Of a stretch of 16,538 nt of DNA, positions 1 through 6,665 are shown piece after piece. The DNA comes from Chthoniobacterales bacterium (GTDB lineage: Bacteria > Verrucomicrobiota > Verrucomicrobiia > Chthoniobacterales > UBA10450), in contig JACCZO010000327.1 of the NCBI GenBank assembly GCA_013695925.1, positions 1 through 16,538 on the forward strand. Reading direction: 5' to 3'. The notes under the pieces were generated by a model, which was not told the origin of the DNA, did no database searches, and saw only the letters and a program-made list of their open reading frames with translations. Made by a program: the position numbers and the translations under genes. Position 1 is the first letter of the stretch. Every line of letters starts with the position of its first letter.

Positions 1-1
1 G

Positions 2-1264
2 CCGGAAGCGATGGAAACCTTCGGGCTGCTTGATCTGGGCGATTTCATCGGAGTCGAGGGCACCTGTTTCGTGACCAAGACGGGCGAGCCGACGCTGAAA
101 GTGACGCAGTTAGAAGTGCTCGCAAAAACGCTCCGCCCGCTCCCGGAAAAATGGCACGGCCTGACCGATGTCGAGGCGCGCTATCGCCAGCGTTATCTCG
201 ATCTGGTGACGAACGAGCGTTCGCGCGAAATTTTTTCCCAGCGGATCACCATCCTGCGCGAGATCCGCGATTTCATGCAGGGTCGCGGTTTCCTAGAAGT
301 GGAAACGCCGATGCTGCAAACGGTCGCGGGCGGGGCGGCGGCGGAACCGTTTCGCACCCATCACAAGGCGCTCGGGATCGATCTCTACCTGCGCATTGCG
401 CCCGAGCTTTACCTGAAGCGGTTGCTCGTCGGCGGGTTCAACAAGGTCTTCGAAGTGAACCGGAATTTCCGCAACGAAGGGATTTCGCGGCGGCATAACC
501 CGGAGTTCACCATGCTCGAGGGCTACTGGGCCTACGCCAATTTCGAACAAATGGCGGAGTTGGTGGAGGAATTGATCTGTCATCTCGCTGAGACGCTCGA
601 ATGTGGGAGGGGCCTTTGCGCCCCGATAAGCGGCGCCAGTCTCACGGATCGGGGCACAAAGGCCCCTCCCACATTGCAGGTCGAACACCGCGACGCGAAC
701 GGAAACGTGACCCGCACCATCAATCTTACGCGACCCTGGCGACGGGCGCGCTATCGCGATCTCGTCTGCGAAGCAGCCGGCGCCGACTGGTTCGACCTAA
801 CGAGTGAAGCGCGGCGCGTCAAAGGCCGCGAGCTCGGGGTCGAGCTCGGCCCGCAGCTGGCCGACTTCGAAGTGACCCAGCACGTCTTCGAAAAGCTGGT
901 CGAAGAAAAAACCTTAGATCCCGTTTTCGTGACCCATTGCCCGAAAGAACTCGTCCCGTTAGCCAGGCAAAATCCGGAAGACGATTCCGTGGTCGATGTC
1001 TTCGAACTGATCATTAACGGCCAGGAAATCGCGCCCGGTTATTCCGAGTTGAACGATCCGATGGTGCAACGACAGCGCCTGCTGGAGCAAGCTGGCGAGG
1101 AAACCCAGAAGCTCGACGAAGATTTTCTGCTCGCCCTCGAACACGGCATGCCGCCCGCCGGCGGCTTCGGTCTCGGGGTCGATCGCCTAACGATGCTCCT
1201 GACCGGCGCGGAATCGATCCGCGACGTCATCCTTTTCCCGCTCCTGCGGCCGAAGCGCGACTAG
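2..1264 (+). CDS. lysS: Lysyl-tRNA synthetase, class II (5'-truncated by window), with in-frame palindromic insertion
   Basis: This enzyme charges tRNA-Lys with lysine in the cytoplasm. The reading frame is open from base 2, and the residues before the first ATG (base 11) continue the anticodon-binding OB fold (LLDLGDFIGVEG), so the true start lies upstream. Counting from the ATG at 11, the linker and motif 1 region is at about 70-110 (GFLEVETPML), motif 2 at about 150-168 (FRNEGISRRHNPEFTMLE) and motif 3 at about 386-400 (GFGLGVDRLTMLL). The protein ends DVILFPLLRPKRD, as family members do. Residues 198 to about 223 (CGRGLCAPI...KAPPTLQ) have no counterpart in bacterial LysRS and are encoded by the palindrome at 600-675. 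The catalytic motifs are intact, so the enzyme is probably functional with an extra surface loop. Family assignment is certain; that the enzyme tolerates the insert is an inference. Confidence 0.97.
   Translation, partial: PEAMETFGLLDLGDFIGVEGTCFVTKTGEPTLKVTQLEVLAKTLRPLPEKWHGLTDVEARYRQRYLDLVTNERSREIFSQRITILREIRDFMQGRGFLEVETPMLQTVAGGAAAEPFRTHHKALGIDLYLRIAPELYLKRLLVGGFNKVFEVNRNFRNEGISRRHNPEFTMLEGYWAYANFEQMAELVEELICHLAETLECGRGLCAPISGASLTDRGTKAPPTLQVEHRDANGNVTRTINLTRPWRRARYRDLVCEAAGADWFDLTSEARRVKGRELGVELGPQLADFEVTQHVFEKLVEEKTLDPVFVTHCPKELVPLARQNPEDDSVVDVFELIINGQEIAPGYSELNDPMVQRQRLLEQAGEETQKLDEDFLLALEHGMPPAGGFGLGVDRLTMLLTGAESIRDVILFPLLRPKRD
600..675 (+). repeat. REPIN-like palindromic element, copy A1 (in frame inside lysS)
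   Basis: Two 28-base inverted arms (600-627 and 648-675) match at 27 of 28 positions and are separated by a 20-base loop. Each arm can itself fold through GGGGC (609-613) and GCCCC (620-624), as a REP unit does. The arm begins AATGTGGGAGGGGC, reminiscent of Pseudomonas REP sequences (GTGGGAGC/GGGGC...). The element is read straight through by lysS, giving CGRGLCAPI from the left arm. The same arms occur at 6964-7038, while the loops are unrelated in sequence. No transposase is in the window, so this would be a non-autonomous element; RAYT-type mobilisation is an inference. Confidence 0.9.
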
Positions 1265-1555
1265 CCGCGCGAAGGTTGGACGGCGGAGATGGGTTGCGTT
1301 GCCATGCTGCCGACGTGACTTCGTTCTTCAAAATGTTCCGCCGCCTTTGGGTGAGACTGGATTTTCGTCTTCCTTTTTCGCCCGAGAGGATTTCGCCATC
1401 TGGCTTTGGACCCTTCTTAACTGACGGACTGAGAGCGAGGCTAAATCCATTTATCCGAGGAACCCGCAGCCGGTGTTCATGATCCGTCTGCACTATCCAG
1501 TTGCGTTGCTCGCGCTCACAGCCGCATATTGGCGACCCGCTAGTGCGGATTTTTT
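1265..1555. other. Intergenic region, no supported gene
   Basis: Between lysS and the ACT-domain gene I find no reading frame that looks coding on either strand. The open frames here are short, arginine- and serine-rich and lack start signals. A very short hairpin (CCGC-TAGT-GCGG) followed by a T run lies at about 1540-1555, immediately before the next ATG. Its stem is only 4 bp, so I do not call it a terminator. Confidence 0.5.
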
Positions 1556-2026
1556 ATGGTTCTTGATTTACCTGAAACCACTTCCAAGATTGGCGGGCCG
1601 TTGGTCAAGCAGTTCTCGATTTTCATGCCCAACAAGGTGGGTGCGATGCTCGACATCGTGAAGCTGCTCAGCACTCGCAACACCCATGTCGTCGCCCTCA
1701 GCATCGCGGAGCAAACCGACTCCGCCATCGCCCGCATCGTGGTCAGCGATCCTGAGACGGTGGAAAACATTTTCCACGATCACGATGTGGCCTTCGGGGT
1801 CTGCGAAGTGGTGGTGGTGGAGCTGCAAGAAGTAGCGACGGAACTGGCGAAGTTGCTCGCCGCGCTCCTCATGGCGGAAGTGAACATGCATTTTAGTTAC
1901 CCGCTCCTGACCCGTCCTCATGGGCGGGCCGCGCTCGCCATGCATGTCGACGATACCGAGTGCGCCTGTTCGGTCTTGCAGGGCGAGGGGTTCAAACTGC
2001 TGAGCCAGGCGGATATCTCTCGTTAG
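1556..2026 (+). CDS. Tandem ACT-domain protein (putative amino-acid-binding regulator)
   Basis: This 156-residue protein consists of two ACT-like halves. The first (about residues 18-80) opens VKQFSIFMPNKVGAMLDIVKLL, the typical ACT beta-strand followed by the ligand-binding Gly and an alpha helix. The second spans about 88-156 and ends HVDDTECACSVLQGEGFKLLSQADI. Stand-alone two-ACT proteins (resembling COG4747 and the acetolactate synthase small-subunit fold) usually bind an amino acid and regulate an enzyme. No biosynthetic partner is adjacent, so the ligand cannot be named. The ATG at 1556 has no clear Shine-Dalgarno sequence. The stop codon (CGT TAG) lies inside a TCGTTAGG motif at 2020-2027. 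Fold assignment is good; the role is an inference. Confidence 0.85.
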   Translation: MVLDLPETTSKIGGPLVKQFSIFMPNKVGAMLDIVKLLSTRNTHVVALSIAEQTDSAIARIVVSDPETVENIFHDHDVAFGVCEVVVVELQEVATELAKLLAALLMAEVNMHFSYPLLTRPHGRAALAMHVDDTECACSVLQGEGFKLLSQADISR

Positions 2027-2102
2027 GGGAATTGCCCCGCTTTTACGGCAGGGGCGCGGGGGGTTTGACAGCTTCCGGCTGCTCCGATAGACACGATCTC
2101 TC

Positions 2103-3251
2103 GTGAGCGTGCTGAGCTTTCCCAATGTCAATCGGGCGCGAAAGACATTTGCGCTCGCGCTCGCGCTGCTCGGTGCAGTGGCTCTCGCGCAGGTGCTGGC
2201 GGCTCTTTACCTTTACACCCGCCAGCCCGCGGCGGAGGTGCTCCCGCTGGAAAAAAAAGCGGCGGTCGAAACGAGCCTCTTTCGCTATCCGAAACCAAAA
2301 GCGACCCCGTCCGCGGCCCCGGTCAAGGTGCCGGCTGTGGCGGGTGTTCCGTCGGCCACCGTCAGGCGCGCGCCGGCCGCGCCAACCGGGGTGGCTGATA
2401 CCCTCCTCAATGTCGCGAAGGGATTCCGCGAGCGCGGCGACACGACAAACGCAATCGCCAAATTACAGCAGGCGACCGCGCTCGATCCGGGCAACGCTGA
2501 GATTCTGGCCGAACTCGCTCTCACCTACGAATCGATGCAGCTCTTGGACCGCTCGAACGCAGTCTGGCGCCGCCTGCAATCGTTAGGCCCGGCGGTCGGT
2601 CCGCTCTTTGCCCTGGCCGAACTAAAACTGCAGGTGGGCGTCCCCACGCAAAATGGGGTCGCCGCCAACGGCTCGCCCAGCGGGTCCGCCGAACAGGCGG
2701 GAGATGCCGCCGGCATTCCGGATGGTTCCACCTTCGGAATCTCGGAGGTGACCCTGAAGAACAAGAACGATCCCGAGGCGGAGACGCGCCTTCTGTTGCG
2801 AGTCGGCGTGAAAGTGCAGCCCGACACGCCGATCGATCACACGAAGGTCAAGATCCAGGTTTTCTTTTACGATATGGTGAACAACGATCAGGTCGTGCTG
2901 ACGAACGCCGAGGTCAGCTACGAGTGGGTCACGCCCGGCCACGACTGGGTCCAGACCGGGACCGAGGTGCTGGACGTCACTTATCTTCGCCCCAAGCACG
3001 GTGATCAGGCGCCCGGTGGCGCCATCGATACTCCGTCCGCGGATGTGCCGGACTCGGTCGAGAAGGCGAGGCTGGCCGTGCGCAAACCGGAGAAGGCGGC
3101 GGAGCTTCTGCCGACGAGCGAAGATGGCCCGCGCCAGTATCTCGGCTATATCGTGCGCGTCTATTACAAGGACCAGCTCCAGGCCGTCCGGGCCGACCCG
3201 ACGCGATTGCTCAACCTTTTCCCGCCGCCTTTCACGGCGCCGCCCCAGTAA
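2103..3251 (+). CDS. Membrane-anchored TPR protein, function unknown
   Basis: The protein has 382 residues with a GTG start. The N-terminus is basic and is followed by a single hydrophobic segment at about residues 17-38 (FALALALLGAVALAQVLAALYLY), then a Pro/Ala-rich linker (to about 95). A TPR-like helical region follows at about 98-165 (GFRERGDTTNAIAKLQQATALDPGNAEILAELALTYES). The C-terminal domain (about 218-382, GISEVTLKNKNDPEAETRLLLRVGVKV...) looks beta-rich and I do not recognise it. The single N-terminal helix suggests an inner-membrane anchor with the bulk outside the cytoplasm. Its stop overlaps the start of the next gene (TAATG), so the two are very likely translationally coupled and may work together. 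No Shine-Dalgarno is visible at the GTG, so a different start is possible. Confidence 0.8.
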   Translation: MSVLSFPNVNRARKTFALALALLGAVALAQVLAALYLYTRQPAAEVLPLEKKAAVETSLFRYPKPKATPSAAPVKVPAVAGVPSATVRRAPAAPTGVADTLLNVAKGFRERGDTTNAIAKLQQATALDPGNAEILAELALTYESMQLLDRSNAVWRRLQSLGPAVGPLFALAELKLQVGVPTQNGVAANGSPSGSAEQAGDAAGIPDGSTFGISEVTLKNKNDPEAETRLLLRVGVKVQPDTPIDHTKVKIQVFFYDMVNNDQVVLTNAEVSYEWVTPGHDWVQTGTEVLDVTYLRPKHGDQAPGGAIDTPSADVPDSVEKARLAVRKPEKAAELLPTSEDGPRQYLGYIVRVYYKDQLQAVRADPTRLLNLFPPPFTAPPQ

Positions 3252-4702
3252 TGCACCTGCTCATCGTTCATCACGAGGAAGAGATCGGCCGCGCTCTCCA
3301 GGCGCTGGTCCGCGAATACACCGCGCAGACCGCGAATTATGTCGCGAGCGACGAGGCCGCCCTCGAGTGGGCGGGGCAGAACGCGGAGTGCGGCGTGCTC
3401 GTGACGCAGTTGGAAAGCGAAGGCGTCGATGGCCTCACCATGGCGGGCTCGTTAGGCGAACGTTTTTCGCATCTCCATACTTTTTTTCTGCCGCCCTATC
3501 CGCTCGATACCCAGCGGCTGCAGGTCGCGAACACCAAGATTTTTCCGGAACCGATCGACGGCGAGCGCTTGCTGCAGGCGATCGAACGAACTGCGGATTC
3601 CCCGGGGACGCCGGATCTTTTTCACATCATCGACCTCCTGCAGATGTGTTGCCTGAGCGGCAAAAGCGGCGGCGTCCAGCTCGTGGTAGGCTCGGAAGCG
3701 GGCGTCGTCTATCTGCGCAACGGCGAGCTGCGCCATGCCGAGACGCAACGGGCCCGCGGGCTGGATGCGATTTTTGAGATGCTGCGCTGGGGCCACGCCG
3801 AGTTTGCCTACGACGCCAACGCCAGCCCGGCCGAGCAATCGATCGACATCGGCTGGGACGCGGCCCTGATCGAGGTGGTGATGCGGGAGCGCGAAGAGCG
3901 CGCTCTCCAGCCGGGCGGGGCGGAGTCGGAAATCTCGACCACCCTTTTGCCGCCCGAACCGGACCTGACCGGCGAACAGTTTGGCACCTACCTCGTCGGG
4001 CAGAAGTTGACCGAGAGCTTCTGGGACAAGGTTTACCAGGCCGAGCAAACCTCGATCGGACGCTCGGTCGTCCTCCACGTCCTGCGCAGCAGCCTGCGCC
4101 AAAGCCCGGAACGCGCGCAGGAATTTCTCGATACCGCCAGCGCCAACGCCAACATCCGGCACCCGTCGATTCTGCCCGTTTACGAAGCGGGCGAATTCGA
4201 GGGCACATATTTTTATGCGCGCGAATTTGTCGTCGGGCGCACCGTTTATGAGATCAAGGCGCGTGGCCACACCATCCCGGAGACGACGGCGCTGCGCATC
4301 GTGCGCGCCATCGCCGAGGCCCTCGCCCATCTCGACGATCACGGGATCATGCACGCGCCGCTCCGCCTCTCGCGCATCTTCGTTACCCCTAACGATGAAT
4401 GCCGGCTGGCCGACGTCGCGGTCGCCAATCCCGCCATGGCGCAGCTCGCGCCTTCCCAGAGCGAAATCCAGATGGTCGGGCGGGTCCTTATCCCGATGAC
4501 GAAAGCGACCGCCATCCCGGGAAGCGGGCGTGTTCTCACCCTCATCCACCGGATGCAGACCTCGGGGGAGGATGCCCTAACGACTTGGAGGGAATTGGCC
4601 GAGGAAGCGAAAAAGCTCGCCACCATGGTCGGACCGCCGCCGCCGGTTCTGTCGCCGAAGAAAACCGGCGTTTTCGAGAAAGTGAAATTCTGGGGTCGTT
4701 AG
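3251..4702 (+). CDS. Degenerate receiver - DUF4388 - pseudokinase fusion protein
   Basis: This 483-residue protein has three parts. Residues 1-115 resemble a response-regulator receiver (acidic cluster E9-E11), but the phospho-acceptor aspartate strand reads VLVTQLESEGVDGL, so the Asp is missing. Residues about 121-215 match the DUF4388/PATAN pattern (LFHIIDLLQMCCLSGKSGGVQLV...GVVYLRNGELRHAE...GHAEFAYD). Residues about 244-460 resemble a Ser/Thr kinase fold but lack a glycine-rich loop. The VAIK lysine is His276 (VVLHVL), the HRD motif reads HAPLRLSRI (Asp replaced by Pro370) and DFG reads DVA. It is therefore probably catalytically dead and acts as a cytoplasmic signalling or scaffold protein. 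It overlaps the upstream TPR gene by one base. Its stop (CGT TAG) lies inside a TCGTTAGG motif. Domain calls rest on motifs read by eye. Confidence 0.85.
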   Translation: MHLLIVHHEEEIGRALQALVREYTAQTANYVASDEAALEWAGQNAECGVLVTQLESEGVDGLTMAGSLGERFSHLHTFFLPPYPLDTQRLQVANTKIFPEPIDGERLLQAIERTADSPGTPDLFHIIDLLQMCCLSGKSGGVQLVVGSEAGVVYLRNGELRHAETQRARGLDAIFEMLRWGHAEFAYDANASPAEQSIDIGWDAALIEVVMREREERALQPGGAESEISTTLLPPEPDLTGEQFGTYLVGQKLTESFWDKVYQAEQTSIGRSVVLHVLRSSLRQSPERAQEFLDTASANANIRHPSILPVYEAGEFEGTYFYAREFVVGRTVYEIKARGHTIPETTALRIVRAIAEALAHLDDHGIMHAPLRLSRIFVTPNDECRLADVAVANPAMAQLAPSQSEIQMVGRVLIPMTKATAIPGSGRVLTLIHRMQTSGEDALTTWRELAEEAKKLATMVGPPPPVLSPKKTGVFEKVKFWGR

Positions 4703-4726
4703 GGCGGGCTCCGGTCCTCCTTCGTT

Positions 4727-4807
4727 ATCGTGCTCGTGCTCCTACTCGTGATCGGTCTTCGCGGCTTTGATCACGATCACGATCACGAGCACGAGCAGGA
4801 GCACGAT
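4727..4807. repeat. Imperfect inverted repeat built from GATCACGAGCACGAG units
   Basis: A left arm at 4727-4753 pairs with a right arm at 4781-4807 (24 of 27 positions by eye) around a 27-base loop that itself contains further GATCAC units. It occupies the gap between two plus-strand genes (stop at 4702, start at 4884). It may be a transcript-end or stabilising hairpin, but there is no T run, so a Rho-independent terminator is not supported. It overlaps a possible minus-strand peptide gene. Confidence 0.75.
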
Positions 4808-4843
4808 GAGAAATGCGAGGAAGAAGAGCCGGCCGGTTCGCAT
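4742..4843 (-). CDS. Candidate 33-residue single-span membrane peptide
   Basis: Reading the minus strand from ATG at 4843 gives a short basic start (MRTGR), about 20 uninterrupted hydrophobic residues (LFFLAFLIVLLLVLVIVIVI), and a charged tail (KAAKTDHE) ending at TAG. This is an ideal single transmembrane peptide with a positive-inside N-terminus. A GGGAG lies 10-14 bases upstream of the ATG as a plausible ribosome site. The hydrophobic core is encoded by the GATCAC/GAGCAC repeat units, so the frame may be a by-product of the repeat. It is divergent from the secreted-protein gene at 4884. Translation is unproven; the peptide is listed because of its clean architecture. Confidence 0.35.
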   Translation of the reverse strand: MRTGRLFFLAFLIVLLLVLVIVIVIKAAKTDHE

Positions 4844-4883
4844 CAGCTTTCATCTCCCTCGACTTGCGTTATTTTAGGCGCTC

Positions 4884-5744
4884 ATGATCCGCCCTCTTCT
4901 CTTCCTCGCGCTCTTTTTCGTGGCCGTTTCGGCCGAGGGCCAGATCCAGGTGGAGCTGAAATTCAAACGTCTGCAATACATCGCCTACGAACCGGTCATC
5001 GCGACGGTCACGATCACCAACCTGGCCGGGCGCGAGATCGAACTGCGCGACGATAATGAACAGCACTGGTACGGCTTTGAAGTGACCGCCAAGGAAGGCC
5101 GCACCCTCGTCCCGATCTTGCAGCGAGATGAGCCGCCCTTGAAAATCGCCGCCGGCACTTCCGTCACCCGCAAGATCAACCTCACGCCCCTTTTCCCGAT
5201 CACCGATCTCGGTGTTTACCACGTCCGGGCCAACGTATTTTTCGCCGATTTGAACAAGTTTTTTTATGCCCGGGCCAAAGTCTTCGAGGTCACGACCGCG
5301 CGGCCCATCTGGCGACGGACAGTGGGCGACCCGGCGAACGGCGGGGTGCGCACCTATTCTCTGATGACGAACCGATTCCCCGATCACACCTCGCTCTATG
5401 TGCGCGTGGAAGACCAGGAGAACAGTCTTGTCTATGCCACCTTTTCGTTAGGCCGGCTCATCTCTTTCGATGAACCGCACGCCGAGATCGACCGCGACAA
5501 TCAGCTCCACGTCCTGCAATGTTCCGCCCCCCGGATCTGGTCTTATTCTGTCGTCGGGCTCGACGGGCGATTATTGAAACACACGACCTATTCCCAAACG
5601 CGCAGCACCCCGCGCCTGCGCCGCACCCCCGAGGGCACAGTCGCGGTGAGCGGGGGAACGCAGGACGTGCCGGCCCCGCCCGCCGCCCAACGCGCGCTGC
5701 CGAAGTTATCCGATCGGCCTGCTAATTTACCGCCGGAAGATTAA
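4884..5744 (+). CDS. Secreted or periplasmic protein of unknown function
   Basis: The protein has 286 residues. The N-terminus MIRPLLFLALFFVAVSAEG is a clear signal peptide with probable cleavage after VSA. The mature part begins with a predicted beta-sandwich stretch (QVELKFKRLQYIAYEPVIATVTITNLAGREIEL) that looks like an Ig-like or CARDB-type extracellular fold. It ends with a disordered, Pro-rich tail (about 250-286). I do not recognise the family. It ends 5 bases before the amidase start, so the two are probably co-transcribed and both are exported, suggesting a cell-envelope role (inference). A TCGTTAGG motif at 5445-5452 encodes Ser-Leu-Gly. Confidence 0.8.
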   Translation: MIRPLLFLALFFVAVSAEGQIQVELKFKRLQYIAYEPVIATVTITNLAGREIELRDDNEQHWYGFEVTAKEGRTLVPILQRDEPPLKIAAGTSVTRKINLTPLFPITDLGVYHVRANVFFADLNKFFYARAKVFEVTTARPIWRRTVGDPANGGVRTYSLMTNRFPDHTSLYVRVEDQENSLVYATFSLGRLISFDEPHAEIDRDNQLHVLQCSAPRIWSYSVVGLDGRLLKHTTYSQTRSTPRLRRTPEGTVAVSGGTQDVPAPPAAQRALPKLSDRPANLPPED

Positions 5745-5749
5745 TCCAG

Positions 5750-6664
5750 ATGCCGGCCAATTTGTTTCGCGTCCGCGGGCGCGCCTTACACCTGAGTTTG
5801 TTCGCGAGGCTGCTCGCGCTGCTTGTGCTTTGCCTGCCCGTCGGCTCGGCGGCGGGGCGAAATTTCTCCACCGTGGTGATCGACCCCGGCCATGGCGGTT
5901 TTGATCGCGGTGGAATCCCCCGGCAGCGGGTGGCGGAGAAAGCAATGACGCTCGACGTCGCGCAACGGCTGCAAAAGAGACTCCGCCGCGCCGGCTACCG
6001 CGTCGTCATGACGCGCGAGAGCGATGTCTTCATCCCACTCGGCGAACGCGTGCGCATCGCGAGCCGATATCGCGACGCGATTCTGGTCAGCGTCCATTTC
6101 AATTCCGCGGCGCGCGTCGGCGCCAACGGGATCGAGACTTATTATTACAGCACGCAGAGCGCGAAACTGGCGGCCGATATTCATCGTCACGTCGTCTCGA
6201 GCACGAGCACCGAGAACCGCGGCATCCGACGGCGCGGCTATTTCGTCCTGCGCCGTTCTTCCGTCCCGGCCGTGCTGGTGGAATGCGGGTTCCTGACCAA
6301 TCCCACGGAGGCGCGCATGGCGCTCGATAGCCGTTACCGGCAGCGCCTCGCCGACCGGATCGCCGACGGGATCATGGGGAAACCGACTCCGCCCAACCGG
6401 CCCGTCGTGGCCGGGCTGGTCCATCTCCCGTCGCCCATTCGGTCGACTGGGAATTACAACGACTTTGTCCGGGCCGAGGCGGAACGGCGGCCTACCTACC
6501 GCACCTCGAAAAAGAAATCGAAAAAATCTTCCAGCAAGAGTTCGAAAAAGAAAAGCTCGAGCACGAGCAAAAAGACGAGCAGTAAGAAGTCGAGCACGAG
6601 CAGCAAGAAAAGCGCGAGCAGCAAAACGCCGGCCAAGAAAAAGCCGGCCGCTTCCGACGAATAA
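5750..6664 (+). CDS. N-acetylmuramoyl-L-alanine amidase (Amidase_3) with Lys/Ser-rich tail
   Basis: This exported zinc enzyme would cleave the amide bond between N-acetylmuramic acid and the stem peptide of peptidoglycan. Of 304 residues, about 1-36 form a signal peptide or membrane anchor (LSLFARLLALLVLCLPVGSAAG). The Amidase_3 domain covers about 40-212. Zinc ligands and catalytic residues are visible: His48 in VIDPGHGG, Glu63 (VAEKAMTLD), His116 in SVHFN and Glu178 in LVECGFLTN. Residues about 253-304 are almost only Lys, Ser, Thr and Ala (KKKSKKSSSKSSKKKSSS...), a strongly basic disordered tail that may bind anionic cell-wall polymer or DNA. Typical amidases carry SPOR, LysM or AMIN domains instead. 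The stop codon is one base before the TTG start of the nnr gene, indicating an operon. Confidence 0.93.
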   Translation: MPANLFRVRGRALHLSLFARLLALLVLCLPVGSAAGRNFSTVVIDPGHGGFDRGGIPRQRVAEKAMTLDVAQRLQKRLRRAGYRVVMTRESDVFIPLGERVRIASRYRDAILVSVHFNSAARVGANGIETYYYSTQSAKLAADIHRHVVSSTSTENRGIRRRGYFVLRRSSVPAVLVECGFLTNPTEARMALDSRYRQRLADRIADGIMGKPTPPNRPVVAGLVHLPSPIRSTGNYNDFVRAEAERRPTYRTSKKKSKKSSSKSSKKKSSSTSKKTSSKKSSTSSKKSASSKTPAKKKPAASDE

Positions 6665-6665
6665 G

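Noticed and set aside
600..675. Family-A palindrome as an intein, intron or programmed-frameshift signal
   Set aside because: It is far too short for an intein or intron and lacks splice motifs; both genes read through without a frame change.
1227..1493. Minus-strand frame of 88 residues in the lysS-ACT gap
   Set aside because: It overlaps the end of lysS, has Arg/Ser-biased composition and no recognised motif.
1540..1560. Rho-independent terminator (CCGC-TAGT-GCGG plus T run) before the ACT gene
   Set aside because: The stem is only 4 bp and it abuts the next ATG, 280 bp after the lysS stop; too weak to call.
3452..4549. Minus-strand frame of 365 residues opposite the DUF4388/pseudokinase gene
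   Set aside because: Antisense shadow; the plus-strand frame has clear domain patterns and coupled start, this one has neither.
4727..4807. Possible CRISPR or tandem-repeat array from GATCAC/GAGCAC units
   Set aside because: Units are 6 bases without unique spacers of regular size; it is a simple-sequence hairpin.
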